Source of the DNA: Paenimyroides marinum
GTDB lineage: Bacteria; Bacteroidota; Bacteroidia; Flavobacteriales; Flavobacteriaceae
Direction: 5' to 3'
Assembly (NCBI RefSeq): GCF_900108395.1
Contig: NZ_FNXE01000006.1
Coordinates: forward strand, 24,595 to 88,594
Length of the DNA stretch: 64,000 nt
Shown here: positions 1-8,892 of the stretch, in pieces
Layout of the letters: each line of letters begins with the position of its first letter
How positions within the stretch are numbered: position 1 is the first letter of the stretch
Translations under genes and position numbers: made by a program
The notes under the pieces: generated by a model
The model's database searches: none
Seen by the model: only the letters and a program-made list of their open reading frames with translations
Told to the model about the DNA's origin: nothing

Positions 1-1
1 T

Positions 2-358
2 GAATGTATAGATTTTAGTAATGTTTATGCTCCCGAGCATTTGATTTTGGCAATTGAAAACCCAACAGAATATTGTGATAAAATTCTAAATGCAGGTTCC
101 GTTTTTCTTGGAAATTATGCCTGTGAAAGTGCCGGAGATTACGCCAGTGGAACCAATCATACATTGCCAACAAATGGTTATGCCAAGAGTTATAGCGGTG
201 TTTCGTATGATAGCTTTGTAAAAAAAATTACGTTTCAAAAAATCACACCAAGAGGTCTTCAAAACATCGGAGCTACCGTGGAAATTATGGCACAAGCAGA
301 ACAATTAACAGCGCATAAAAACGCAGTGAGTATCAGGCTTAAGAAAATAAACAATTAG
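2..358 (+). CDS. hisD: Histidinol dehydrogenase, C-terminal part (5' end outside window)
   Basis: HisD oxidises L-histidinol to L-histidine in two NAD-dependent steps, the last reaction of histidine synthesis. Only the C-terminal ~118 codons lie here; the frame is open from base 2, so the gene starts upstream of the window. The visible part has the family landmarks YAPEHLIL, GDYASGTNHTLPT and the following GYAKSYSGVS segment that precedes the C-terminal helix. The stop codon is 3 bases before hisC, so this is the upstream member of the same his operon. hisG would be expected further upstream but cannot be seen. Confidence 0.95.
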   Translation, partial: ECIDFSNVYAPEHLILAIENPTEYCDKILNAGSVFLGNYACESAGDYASGTNHTLPTNGYAKSYSGVSYDSFVKKITFQKITPRGLQNIGATVEIMAQAEQLTAHKNAVSIRLKKINN

Positions 359-361
359 AAT

Positions 362-1387
362 ATGGAAAATTTAGTCAGAAAAAATATTCTTAATCTTTCT
401 CCGTATTTAAGTGCGAGAGAGGAATATTCCGAAAAGAAAGGCGTTTTTTTGGATGCCAATGAAAATCCATTCGGAATTTACAACCGTTATCCCGACCCTT
501 ACCAAGAAACATTAAAACAACGATTGTCGGAGATTAAAAACATTCTGTCCAATCGAATTTTTATCGGAAACGGAAGCGATGAAATCATTGATATTGCTTT
601 TCGTATTTTTTGCGAACCTTATAGAGACAAAGCGTTGACATTCATACCTACTTATGGCATGTATGAAGTTTCAGCCAATATCAATGCAGTTGAACTTATC
701 AAAATTCCTTTAAATTCCGATTTTCAAATCGACAAAAAAACAATTGAACCGTTTTTTTCGGACAAAAATTTGAAATTGATTTTTATCTGTTCTCCTAATA
801 ATCCGACAGGTAATCTTTTGAAATCAGAAGACATCGAATTTATCTTACAAAATTTCAAAGGAATTGTGATTGTAGATGAGGCATATATTGATTTTTGTGA
901 TCAACCTTCTTTTCTTGAAAAAATAGAAAAATATCCGAATTTGATTGTGAGTCAAACATTGAGTAAAGCGTGGGGATTAGCAGGAATTCGCTTGGGGATT
1001 GCTTATATGAACGAATCTTTTTTGTCATATTATAATAAAGTAAAAGCTCCTTACAATATAAGTGCCGTCAATCAGAAAATAGCTTTGGAAACCCTCCACA
1101 ACATTGAAGAATATGAGCAAAAACGAAATGAAATTCTTTCAGAAAAAACAAAACTCATCAATGAATTAAAAGGCTTAAAAATCGTTCGAAAAATATATCC
1201 ATCAGATGCAAATTTTTTGTTGATTGAAGCTGATAATGCCAACGAATTATACAGCCAATTGATAGCAAAACAAATCATCATCCGAAACAGAAATACCGTA
1301 ATTCCAAACTGTCTACGGATAACAGTTGGAACCCAAGAGGAGAATCAAAAATTAGTAATCGCTTTAAAACAAATCAGCAATGGCTAA
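362..1387 (+). CDS. hisC: Histidinol-phosphate aminotransferase
   Basis: This PLP-dependent, class I/II fold aminotransferase converts imidazole-acetol phosphate plus glutamate to histidinol phosphate. At 341 residues it has normal family length. Visible motifs are DANENPFG near residue 31, the SPNNPTG loop near 145, VDEAYIDF near 172, the PLP-binding lysine K202 in LSKAWGLAG, and the closing arginine motif NCLRITVGT near the C-terminus. It starts 3 bases after hisD and its last 8 bases overlap the start of hisB, which points to translational coupling. Confidence 0.96.
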   Translation: MENLVRKNILNLSPYLSAREEYSEKKGVFLDANENPFGIYNRYPDPYQETLKQRLSEIKNILSNRIFIGNGSDEIIDIAFRIFCEPYRDKALTFIPTYGMYEVSANINAVELIKIPLNSDFQIDKKTIEPFFSDKNLKLIFICSPNNPTGNLLKSEDIEFILQNFKGIVIVDEAYIDFCDQPSFLEKIEKYPNLIVSQTLSKAWGLAGIRLGIAYMNESFLSYYNKVKAPYNISAVNQKIALETLHNIEEYEQKRNEILSEKTKLINELKGLKIVRKIYPSDANFLLIEADNANELYSQLIAKQIIIRNRNTVIPNCLRITVGTQEENQKLVIALKQISNG

Positions 1388-2471
1388 AAAAGTATTATTT
1401 ATAGATCGTGACGGCACCATCATCAAAGAGCCGGCAGATTTTCAAATTGACCGCTTTGAGAAATTGAAATTTTTGCCGTTTGCCATTAGTTGTTTATCAA
1501 AAATATCACGGGAATTGGATTTTGAACTGGTAATGGTAAGCAATCAAGACGGCTTAGGAACAGCTTCTTTTCCCGAAAACACGTTTTATCCCGTCCAGAA
1601 TTTCATCCTTCAAACATTGAAGAATGAGGGTGTTGTTTTCAAGGATATATACATTGACGGGTCGTTTGAACACGAAAACAAACCCACGCGAAAACCACAA
1701 ACGGGTATGCTTGGCAAGTATATGTACGGCAATTATGACCTGAAAAATTCGTTTGTCATCGGCGATAGAAAAACCGATGTTCAATTAGCTGAGAATTTAG
1801 GAACAAAATCGATTTTTATAAGTGATGATAATTCTTTGAATGCAACACTCATCACAACTGATTGGAACAAAATTTATCAATACCTGAAAGCTCAACCGAG
1901 AATCGGAAAAACCCAACGCAAAACATTAGAAACGGATATTTTTGTTGAAGTGAATTTGGATGGAAGTGGAAAATCGAGCATTGATTCAGGTTTGCCGTTT
2001 TTTGATCACATGTTGGAACAAATTTCCAAACACGGAAATTTGGATTTGAACATACAGGTAAAAGGCGATTTGGAAATAGACGAGCATCACACGATTGAAG
2101 ACACAGCGATTGCTTTTGGAGATGCGTTATTGCAAGCTTTGGGAAGCAAAAAAGCAATTGAACGTTATGGCTTTTTATTACCAATGGATGATTGTCTGGC
2201 TCAGGTAGCAATTGATTTTGGAGGGCGTCCCTGGTTGGTTTGGGAAGCAGGATTTAAACGTGAAAAAATTGGCGATATGCCAACAGAAATGTTTTATCAT
2301 TTTTTTAAATCATTTAGCGATCAAGCACGATGCAATTTGAACATCAAAGCAGAAGGCAAAAATGAACACCACAAAATCGAATCGATTTTCAAAGCTTTTG
2401 CTAAAGCCATAAAAATGGCTGTCAATAAAACAGAAAACTATAACATCCCAAGCACAAAAGGTACATTATGA
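1380..2471 (+). CDS. hisB: Bifunctional histidinol-phosphatase / imidazoleglycerol-phosphate dehydratase
   Basis: Two histidine-pathway enzymes are fused. Residues 1-~165 form a HAD phosphatase with the nucleophile motif DRDGT (D9, D11) and the late motif [12 protein letters not shown]. Residues ~175-363 form imidazoleglycerol-phosphate dehydratase, with the manganese-binding motifs [27 protein letters not shown] and [13 protein letters not shown]. The fused form is known from enterobacteria and is common in Bacteroidota. At 363 residues it is about the length of E. coli HisB. It overlaps hisC by 8 bases and hisH by 4 (ATGA). Confidence 0.95.
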   Translation: MAKKVLFIDRDGTIIKEPADFQIDRFEKLKFLPFAISCLSKISRELDFELVMVSNQDGLGTASFPENTFYPVQNFILQTLKNEGVVFKDIYIDGSFEHENKPTRKPQTGMLGKYMYGNYDLKNSFVIGDRKTDVQLAENLGTKSIFISDDNSLNATLITTDWNKIYQYLKAQPRIGKTQRKTLETDIFVEVNLDGSGKSSIDSGLPFFDHMLEQISKHGNLDLNIQVKGDLEIDEHHTIEDTAIAFGDALLQALGSKKAIERYGFLLPMDDCLAQVAIDFGGRPWLVWEAGFKREKIGDMPTEMFYHFFKSFSDQARCNLNIKAEGKNEHHKIESIFKAFAKAIKMAVNKTENYNIPSTKGTL

Positions 2472-3046
2472 TAGCTATTTTGAAATACAATGCAGGAAAT
2501 ACAACTTCGGTAGAAAATGCAATAAAAAGTTTAGGTTATGCAGCATTGGTAACAGATGATGTTTCGCTTTTGAAATCAGCTGAAAAAATTATTTTTCCAG
2601 GGGTTGGAGAAGCGAGTTCTGCAATGAAATATTTACGAAAAAGAGGTTTAGATGAAGTAATAAAAAATCTAGAACAACCTGTTTTGGGAATTTGCTTGGG
2701 TATGCAATTGTTATGTGAATCTTCTGAAGAAGGTGATACAGAAGGTTTGGGGATTTTCAAAACAAAGGTTCGTAAATTTCCACTTAAAGATATAGTTCCT
2801 CATATGGGTTGGAATAATTTTACTGCTGTAAATGGAGATTTGTTTCAGCATATTTCAATTGAAAACGATTGCTATTTTGTGCACAGTTATTATGCGGAAT
2901 TATGTTCGGAAATAGCTGCTACAACCAACTATATTTTACCATTTAGTGCTGCTTTGCAAAAGGACAATTTTTATGCTACTCAATTTCATCCTGAAAAATC
3001 GTCTTTAACGGGTTTACAAATCTTAAAAAACTTTCTTGAGTTATGA
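2468..3046 (+). CDS. hisH: Imidazole glycerol phosphate synthase, glutaminase subunit
   Basis: HisH is a class I glutamine amidotransferase that supplies ammonia to HisF. The catalytic triad is visible: C76 in the nucleophile elbow GICLGMQLL, and H174 and E176 in QFHPEKSS near the C-terminus. The 192-residue length is typical. It overlaps hisB and hisA by 4 bases each. The cyclase partner hisF lies two genes downstream, so a functional HisHF complex can be made from this operon. Confidence 0.95.
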   Translation: MIAILKYNAGNTTSVENAIKSLGYAALVTDDVSLLKSAEKIIFPGVGEASSAMKYLRKRGLDEVIKNLEQPVLGICLGMQLLCESSEEGDTEGLGIFKTKVRKFPLKDIVPHMGWNNFTAVNGDLFQHISIENDCYFVHSYYAELCSEIAATTNYILPFSAALQKDNFYATQFHPEKSSLTGLQILKNFLEL

Positions 3047-3756
3047 GAATTATTCCAGCTATAGACATTATTGAAGGTAAATGTGTTCGCTTGACCAAAG
3101 GCGATTACAATCAGCAAAAAACATACAACGAAAATCCGTTGGAAGTTGCCAGAATGTTTGAAGATTTTGGAATAAACTATTTACATCTGGTAGATTTGAA
3201 CGGTGCAAAAGCAGGGCAGATTGTCAATTACAAAACTTTGGAATTACTGGCTGCAAAAACCAAACTGAACATTGATTTCGGCGGTGGAATAAAATCTCTG
3301 AATGATGTTGAAACGGCTTTCAATGCAGGAGCAAAGCAAATAACTGTTGGAAGTATTGCTGTCCAAAAACCGGAACTGATGTTGGAATGGCTGAACCAAT
3401 TCGGAGCAGATAAAATCATCTTGGGTGCAGATTGTAAAAATCGAAAAATCGCAACTAACGGTTGGCTGGAAAATAGTGAACTGGATGTTTTATCATTCAT
3501 TACAGAATATACAGAAAAAGGCACAAAATACAGCATTGTAACAGACATTGACAAAGACGGGATGCTTTCCGGTCCTGCTTTTGGATTATACGAAGAAATT
3601 TTATCTGACAATAAAATACAGCTCATTGCAAGTGGTGGTATTACGACAATTCAAGACCTGATTCTACTCAAAGAAATGGGTTGCGAAGGAGCAATTATCG
3701 GAAAAGCTATTTATGAAGGAACTATTAAACTAAAAGAACTTTCGGAATTATGTTAA
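3043..3756 (+). CDS. hisA: ProFAR isomerase (HisA)
   Basis: HisA is a TIM-barrel isomerase that opens the ribose of ProFAR by an Amadori rearrangement. Its N-terminal motif [17 protein letters not shown] carries the catalytic aspartate D8. The second half has the matching [13 protein letters not shown] and [11 protein letters not shown] phosphate-binding segments expected of the HisA/HisF half-barrel repeat. At 237 residues it is of normal length. It overlaps hisH by 4 bases and hisF by 7. Confidence 0.95.
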   Translation: MRIIPAIDIIEGKCVRLTKGDYNQQKTYNENPLEVARMFEDFGINYLHLVDLNGAKAGQIVNYKTLELLAAKTKLNIDFGGGIKSLNDVETAFNAGAKQITVGSIAVQKPELMLEWLNQFGADKIILGADCKNRKIATNGWLENSELDVLSFITEYTEKGTKYSIVTDIDKDGMLSGPAFGLYEEILSDNKIQLIASGGITTIQDLILLKEMGCEGAIIGKAIYEGTIKLKELSELC

Positions 3757-4505
3757 AGAAAAGAATCATTCCGTGTTTGGACATCAAAGACGGGCGAACG
3801 GTAAAAGGCATCAACTTTGAAGCCATTCAAGATGCTGGAGACCCGATAGAATTGGCTCAACGTTATGTTCAGGAAGGAGCAGACGAATTAATGTTTTTGG
3901 ACATCACAGCTACACTCGAAAAGCGAAAGACACTCTCTGAATTGGTTACACGAATTGCTTCTGAAATCAATGTTCCGTTTACCGTAGGTGGAGGAATCAA
4001 CAGTTTAGACGATGCAAAAAGAATTATTGATGCAGGTGCCGACAAAATAAGTATTAATTCTTCAGCCATTCTGAATCCTGAACTCATCACGGAAATTGTT
4101 AATGAATTCGGAAGTCAATGCGTGGTTTTGGCTATCGACACAAAATGTGTTGATGAAAAATGGGAAGTTTTCCGAAATGGAGGAAGAACCGCAACCGGAT
4201 TGAATGCGATACAATGGGCTCAAAAAGGTGTTACGCTCGGAGCAGGAGAAATTCTGCTAACTTCAATGAACAATGACGGAACCAAAGCAGGTTTTGCATT
4301 AGACATAACAAAACAAATTTCAGAAAATGTTTCTGTCCCTGTTATTGCTTCGGGAGGAGCAGGTACAATGCAGCATTTTTTCAATGTTTTCAATCAAACT
4401 AAAGCTACGGGAGCTTTGGCAGCAAGTGTTTTTCACTATGGACAAATTCCAATTCCAACACTTAAACAATTTTTAAACAAACAAAATATACCTATCAGAT
4501 TATGA
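3750..4505 (+). CDS. hisF: Imidazole glycerol phosphate synthase, cyclase subunit
   Basis: HisF is the TIM-barrel cyclase of the HisHF synthase; it produces imidazole glycerol phosphate and AICAR. Both catalytic aspartates are at the canonical positions, D11 in [11 protein letters not shown] and D130 in VVLAIDTKC. Phosphate-binding segments FTVGGGINS and [12 protein letters not shown] are present. The length of 251 residues is standard. It overlaps hisA by 7 bases and hisIE by 4. Confidence 0.95.
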   Translation: MLKKRIIPCLDIKDGRTVKGINFEAIQDAGDPIELAQRYVQEGADELMFLDITATLEKRKTLSELVTRIASEINVPFTVGGGINSLDDAKRIIDAGADKISINSSAILNPELITEIVNEFGSQCVVLAIDTKCVDEKWEVFRNGGRTATGLNAIQWAQKGVTLGAGEILLTSMNNDGTKAGFALDITKQISENVSVPVIASGGAGTMQHFFNVFNQTKATGALAASVFHYGQIPIPTLKQFLNKQNIPIRL

Positions 4506-5089
4506 ATATAGATTTCACAAAAGGAAACGGACTTGTTCCGGTTATCATCCAAGACGAAACAAATTTTCAGGTTTTGATGCTCGGATTTATGAATGAAGAA
4601 GCATATAACAAAACCGTTTTGGAACAAAAAGTTACTTTTTTTAGCCGAACCAAAAACCGATTATGGACAAAAGGAGAATCTTCAGGAAATTTTCTCCGTG
4701 TGAAAAATATTCAGTTGGATTGTGATAATGACACCTTACTCATTCAGGTAAAAGCAGATGGTTCAACTTGTCATACAGGTTCGGTTTCTTGTTTTAATAC
4801 AAATTCTTCTAAAGGATTTTTGTATCAATTGGAACAAACTATTCATCAACGGATCGATGAAAATACCGAAACTTCTTATACCAACAAATTATACAAAAGA
4901 GGCATCAACAAAGTGGCTCAAAAAGTAGGCGAAGAAGCTGTAGAATTGGTCATCGAAGCGAAAGATAATAATACAGATTTATTCAAAAATGAAGCTGCGG
5001 ATTTATTGTATCATTTTTTGATTCTACTAAAAGCTAAAGGATTTACTTTGGAGGATATAGAACAAGTCTTGTGCAAAAGAAATAAATAA
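4502..5089 (+). CDS. hisIE: Bifunctional phosphoribosyl-AMP cyclohydrolase / phosphoribosyl-ATP pyrophosphatase
   Basis: This fusion carries out steps two and three of histidine synthesis. Residues 1-~110 are HisI, with the metal-binding motif DCDNDTLLIQVKADG followed by TCHTGSVSCF. Residues ~115-195 are HisE, an all-alpha MazG-like domain with GEEAVELVIEAK and NEAADLLYHFLILL. It is the last his gene; I see no rho-independent hairpin for the plus strand after its stop. With hisD-hisF upstream, only hisG is missing from the visible set. Confidence 0.94.
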   Translation: MNIDFTKGNGLVPVIIQDETNFQVLMLGFMNEEAYNKTVLEQKVTFFSRTKNRLWTKGESSGNFLRVKNIQLDCDNDTLLIQVKADGSTCHTGSVSCFNTNSSKGFLYQLEQTIHQRIDENTETSYTNKLYKRGINKVAQKVGEEAVELVIEAKDNNTDLFKNEAADLLYHFLILLKAKGFTLEDIEQVLCKRNK

Positions 5090-5320
5090 CTTTCTGAATA
5101 TCAAATCAATAAAACTAAATATGATAATATTTTTTGAACTTTGAAAATTTGGTATTCAATAAGATTTTTTCGGTAAAGATGAACAAAATTAATCCTAAAA
5201 TGAATAAATTTTACAACACACAGTCAATACTATCGATGAAGCGTATCAAATGATGATATATCTGCAAGATTACTTGATGTTGATATTGTACAACTTAAAA
5301 AGAACTTAACAGAACTAAAA
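5090..5320. other. Intergenic stretch without a recognisable gene
   Basis: This AT-rich spacer lies between the convergent hisIE and DUF6952 genes. It holds a short open stretch that reads ISARLLDVDIVQLKKNL but has no proper start and runs into the antisense of the neighbouring gene. I could not assign it to any family. It may be a decayed gene remnant or simply noncoding. Confidence 0.5.
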
Positions 5321-5353
5321 ACAAAAAAATCCACAAGTATAAACCTGTGGATT
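5321..5353 (-). terminator. Rho-independent terminator of the peroxiredoxin operon
   Basis: On the minus strand an AATCCACAGG / ACTTGTGGATT hairpin (5328-5353, one mismatch) is followed by a run of seven T. It lies 33 bases past the stop of the DUF6952 gene. Confidence 0.75.
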
Positions 5354-5385
5354 CAAACCTCTCGCAAAATTGGTTTAAAAAAATA

Positions 5386-5643
5386 TTATTTATCAATTGA
5401 ACCTAAAACGCGTTGCATAAAGTTGTTCAAAGCTTCTTTTTTAGGTGTGCCTCCTTTAATCATTTTATCAACCTCAACGGCTCCATACATGTTTGAAATT
5501 AATTCGGCAATAACGTCTAATTCCTCATCTTTTAACGATGGAACTTCGCATAAAGCTTCTAAAACTTCAATGGTTTCATTGATGTAATCTTGGTCGTTTT
5601 CCTCGATAAACTGAGTTAAATGTTTGATAACAGGTAATTTCAT
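5386..5643 (-). CDS. DUF6952 family small protein
   Basis: An 85-residue, mostly helical, acidic protein without signal peptide or cysteines. I recognise it as the small flavobacterial family (DUF6952) that regularly follows thioredoxin and peroxiredoxin genes; its biochemical role is unknown. The last ~25 residues (KMIKGGTPKKEALNNFMQRV) are the most family-like part. It starts 6 bases after the thioredoxin stop, so it is co-transcribed as the last gene of the operon and probably functions in peroxide or thiol metabolism, which is an inference from context only. Confidence 0.75.
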   Translation of the reverse strand: MKLPVIKHLTQFIEENDQDYINETIEVLEALCEVPSLKDEELDVIAELISNMYGAVEVDKMIKGGTPKKEALNNFMQRVLGSIDK

Positions 5644-5649
5644 AGAAAC

Positions 5650-5958
5650 TTATAATTTGTTAACTAATTCAGCTAAAACATCAGCTTTATTGGTTTGCGT
5701 TTCATCTACCAAAGCACCTTGGTTAAAAATAGCGAAAGTTGGCAAGTTAGAAACATTTGCTAATTTTCTTGATTCAGGAAATTTCTCTGCATCAACAATT
5801 ACAAAAGTAATTCCGTCTTTTTCAGTTGCCATTTTTTTGAATTTTGGTTTCATGATACGGCAGTTTCCACACCATGAAGCAGAAAATTGTACCGCAACTT
5901 TAGGATTTTGTGAAACAATTTCCTGTAAGTTATCTTGTTCTAATTCTAATATCATCAT
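5650..5958 (-). CDS. Thioredoxin-family protein with CGNC active site
   Basis: A small, single-domain cytoplasmic thioredoxin fold of 102 residues, with no signal peptide. The redox motif is W-C30-G-N-C33, whereas classical thioredoxins have CGPC; replacement of the proline usually raises the redox potential. The cis-proline loop (NVSNLPTFAIF) is present. It sits between a 2-Cys peroxiredoxin and DUF6952 in one operon, so it is probably the dedicated reductant of that peroxiredoxin. Confidence 0.88.
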   Translation of the reverse strand: MMILELEQDNLQEIVSQNPKVAVQFSASWCGNCRIMKPKFKKMATEKDGITFVIVDAEKFPESRKLANVSNLPTFAIFNQGALVDETQTNKADVLAELVNKL

Positions 5959-6014
5959 TTTTTGTTTTAAGTTTAGATTCAGGTTTACAATTTAAAAACC
6001 TGAATCTAAAAGTA

Positions 6015-6656
6015 TTAGTTAAGTCTTGCTAAATACTCAGCTGTAGAAGTGCGGTCTGCAGTCATTGCTTCTTTACCTTCTTCCCAGTTTGCCGGACAAA
6101 CTTCACCGTGTGTTTGAACGTGGGTATAAGCATCAATTAATCTTAAATATTCGTTTACGTTACGTCCTAAAGGCATATCGTTTACTGATTCGTGGAAAAT
6201 TTTTCCGGTTTCGTCAATTAAATACGTTGCACGGTATGTTACGTTTGAACCTTCGATTTGTACTGAATCTAATTCTTCATTGTACACTTCTGAAGTTACA
6301 TCTAAAATACCCAAAACGCTTGACAGGTTACGTGTAGCATCTGCCAATAAAGGATAAGTAACCCCCTCAATACCACCGTTATCTTTTGCTGTGTTTAACC
6401 AGGCAAAGTGTACTTCGTTTGTGTCGCAAGAAGCGCCAATTACGATAGTGTTTCTTTTTTCGAATTCTGATAAAGCTGCCTGGAAAGCGTGTAACTCGGT
6501 AGGACAAACGAAAGTAAAATCTTTTGGATACCAAAATAATAATACTTTTTTATTGTTTTTTGTTGCTTCTTCTAAAACGTTGATTCTTAAATTGTCACCC
6601 ATTTCTGAAATTGCGTCAACTGTAATGTTTGGGAATTGTTTTCCTACTAATGCCAT
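6015..6656 (-). CDS. 2-Cys peroxiredoxin (AhpC/Prx1 type)
   Basis: A thiol peroxidase that reduces hydrogen peroxide and organic hydroperoxides. The peroxidatic cysteine is C51 in FTFVCPTELHAF and the resolving cysteine is C187 in HGEVCPANW, which places it in the typical 2-Cys, Prx1/AhpC class. At 213 residues, with the C-terminal tail after the resolving cysteine, it has normal size. It is the first gene of the Prx-Trx-DUF6952 operon, and a TATCTTTG -7 box lies 45 bases upstream of the start. Confidence 0.93.
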   Translation of the reverse strand: MALVGKQFPNITVDAISEMGDNLRINVLEEATKNNKKVLLFWYPKDFTFVCPTELHAFQAALSEFEKRNTIVIGASCDTNEVHFAWLNTAKDNGGIEGVTYPLLADATRNLSSVLGILDVTSEVYNEELDSVQIEGSNVTYRATYLIDETGKIFHESVNDMPLGRNVNEYLRLIDAYTHVQTHGEVCPANWEEGKEAMTADRTSTAEYLARLN

Positions 6657-6700
6657 AATTTTTATTTTTTAATTAATGATTCTTGTTATTTTTTGTAGCA

Positions 6701-6708
6701 CAAAGATA
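6701..6708 (-). promoter_or_regulatory. Bacteroidota -7 box for the peroxiredoxin operon
   Basis: TATCTTTG on the minus strand matches the Bacteroidota TAnnTTTG consensus exactly. No clear -33 TTG was found at the usual spacing. The element AATAGATTT occurs just upstream and again near 6762, but I could not assign it to a regulator. Confidence 0.5.
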
Positions 6709-6868
6709 TGTTCAATTTAATAGATTTCCATAAATAATTTATTGTTAATATTTATTATTTGATAGATTTTACTTATAATGAATGAATTTTAAATCAATAA
6801 CAATCTTTTTGTAAAATTAGTTAGATTTACCAAATTAAAAAATAACAATTATCATACTTTAATAGCAA

Positions 6869-8779
6869 ATGAATGTTTTCCGAAAAAAAAATATAACCAA
6901 TATCTTAAATGAATTAGAAGCTAATGAAGGCAAACAGGAAAGCTTAGGAAAATTTTTAAGTCAGAAGGATCTGATCTTTTTCGGAATTGCTGCTATTGTG
7001 GGGGCTGGTGTGTTCAGTACCATTGGACAGGCAAGTTTTGACGGTGGTCCGGCAGTAATTTTCCTGTTTATGTTTACCGCTTTAGCTTGTGGATTTGCAG
7101 CCATGGCGTATGCCGAGTTTGCTTCAATGGTTCCGGTTTCAGGTAGTGCATACACCTATAGTTATGTTGCTTTTGGCGAAATGATTGCATGGATTATTGG
7201 TTGGGCACTCATTATGGAATATGCTGTTGGAAACATTACCCTGGCTATTTCGTGGAGCGATTATTTTACAGGTTTACTTGACAATATGGGCATTCATTTA
7301 CCGCAATGGGTTCAAATGGATTATCTTTCGGCAAACAATGGTTTTAACGATGCTGTTGCTTTAATGACAAGCGGAAAAACGTTTGAAAATTTACCCGCCA
7401 ATTTGCAACTGGCTCATACGGCGTGGACAACAGCACCGCAAATCGGGAGCTTCCATTTTGTAGCCGATATTCCTGCTTTAGGGATCATTATTTTAATTAC
7501 CTGGCTAGTTTACCGCGGAATGAAAGAATCACGCAACGCCAGCAATATCATGGTTTACGTAAAACTGGCTGTAATTGCCTTGGTTCTTATTGTGGGAATT
7601 TTTTATGTAGATACTGATCATTGGGATCCGTTTGCACCTAACGGATTATCGGGCGTTTTAAAAGGCGTTTCGGCAGTATTTTTTGCCTATATTGGTTTTG
7701 ATGCCCTATCTACCACTGCCGAAGAATGTAAAAATCCGCAACGCGATCTGCCCCGAAGCATGATTTGGTCTATCGTAATTTGTACTTTACTATACATCGC
7801 TATTGCATTAGTTTTAACCGGAATGGTTAATTACAAGCAGTTAAACGTGGGTGATCCGCTGGCTTATGTTTTTGATCAGGTCAATTTAAAATGGTTTGCC
7901 GGTGTGGTGGCAGTGAGTGCCGTGATAGCAATGGCGAGTGTGCTGTTGGTTTTTCAAATGGGGCAACCACGAATCTGGATGAGTATGAGTCGTGACGGAT
8001 TGTTACCGCCAAAGTTTTCCAAAGTGCATCCAAAATACAGAACACCTTCATTCGCTACCATTGTAACCGGGTTTGTAGTTGCCGTTCCCGCCTTGTTTAT
8101 GAACCTGACCATGGTGACCGATTTGTGCAGTATAGGTACATTGTTTGCCTTTGCTTTGGTTTGTGCCGGTGTGTTGGTTTTGCAGGATAAAGATATACCA
8201 AGAGGAAAATTCAGAATCCCATATTTAAATGGAAAATTTATTTTGCCTGTGGGATTTATTTTAGGATTGATTTCTGTTTTTATCTGGAATAAAAACGGAG
8301 TAGAAACTTTTGTTTACAATACGCCACAAGTGTATGAACCTACCGATTTTGTTACTCAACTTTCTAAAGAAGAATCAGTTAATGTATTTCAGTATATAGA
8401 AACCAATTATCAATTAAAAGCGATTGATTTTGCCAATGATTTAGAAACAATGCTTTCAACAGTCAACCAAAATTCGCATATCGAATATGTTTCTTTAATT
8501 GAGAAAGCTCCGGTTGATGAGCACTTGAAGTTTGAAACGGGCTTTAATTTATTCAAACATAAAATACCCATGTGGCTGTTTCTAATAGCAATGATTTTTT
8601 TGTGTATCTGGAGCTTTAAAAAGAATCTTTCACTAATACCCATGTTGGGATTGATTTGCTGTATTTATATGATGGCAGAATTAACCATTTGGAACTGGGT
8701 TTATTTTTCTGCTTGGCTGTTGATAGGTTTGATTATTTATTTTAGTTATTCGCGTTTTCATAGTAAGTTGAACGATTAA
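6869..8779 (+). CDS. APC-superfamily amino acid permease with an extra extracytoplasmic domain
   Basis: A cationic-amino-acid-type (YfnA/CAT-like) transporter of the inner membrane. TM1 contains the substrate-binding helix break IVGAGVFSTIG (43-53); the consensus TM6 region FAYIGFDALSTTAEE and the following KNPQRDLPRSM loop are also present. At 636 residues it is longer than the usual 450-500. The extra length is a ~60-residue insert (about 135-195) and a ~93-residue soluble segment (about 472-565) before the last TM helices. Its substrate cannot be read from the sequence. Confidence 0.85.
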   Translation: MNVFRKKNITNILNELEANEGKQESLGKFLSQKDLIFFGIAAIVGAGVFSTIGQASFDGGPAVIFLFMFTALACGFAAMAYAEFASMVPVSGSAYTYSYVAFGEMIAWIIGWALIMEYAVGNITLAISWSDYFTGLLDNMGIHLPQWVQMDYLSANNGFNDAVALMTSGKTFENLPANLQLAHTAWTTAPQIGSFHFVADIPALGIIILITWLVYRGMKESRNASNIMVYVKLAVIALVLIVGIFYVDTDHWDPFAPNGLSGVLKGVSAVFFAYIGFDALSTTAEECKNPQRDLPRSMIWSIVICTLLYIAIALVLTGMVNYKQLNVGDPLAYVFDQVNLKWFAGVVAVSAVIAMASVLLVFQMGQPRIWMSMSRDGLLPPKFSKVHPKYRTPSFATIVTGFVVAVPALFMNLTMVTDLCSIGTLFAFALVCAGVLVLQDKDIPRGKFRIPYLNGKFILPVGFILGLISVFIWNKNGVETFVYNTPQVYEPTDFVTQLSKEESVNVFQYIETNYQLKAIDFANDLETMLSTVNQNSHIEYVSLIEKAPVDEHLKFETGFNLFKHKIPMWLFLIAMIFLCIWSFKKNLSLIPMLGLICCIYMMAELTIWNWVYFSAWLLIGLIIYFSYSRFHSKLND

Positions 8780-8892
8780 CCATCTTAAACAAGGAAGGAT
8801 TTTATCATATTTTTCATAAATTTGGATATCAAAACCACACACTTTACTTTTAATTTGTTTAAAATAACGTATTGTTTTATAAAAAATAACCA

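Noticed and set aside
3228..3626. 132-codon reading frame antisense to hisA
   Set aside because: It lies completely within hisA and has no recognisable domain; it is a by-product of codon bias. The same applies to other long antisense frames, for example inside hisB, pyrB and fadN.
5090..5320. Possible small regulatory gene or decayed gene after hisIE
   Set aside because: The only open stretch has no start codon and continues into the antisense of DUF6952; no family resemblance could be established.
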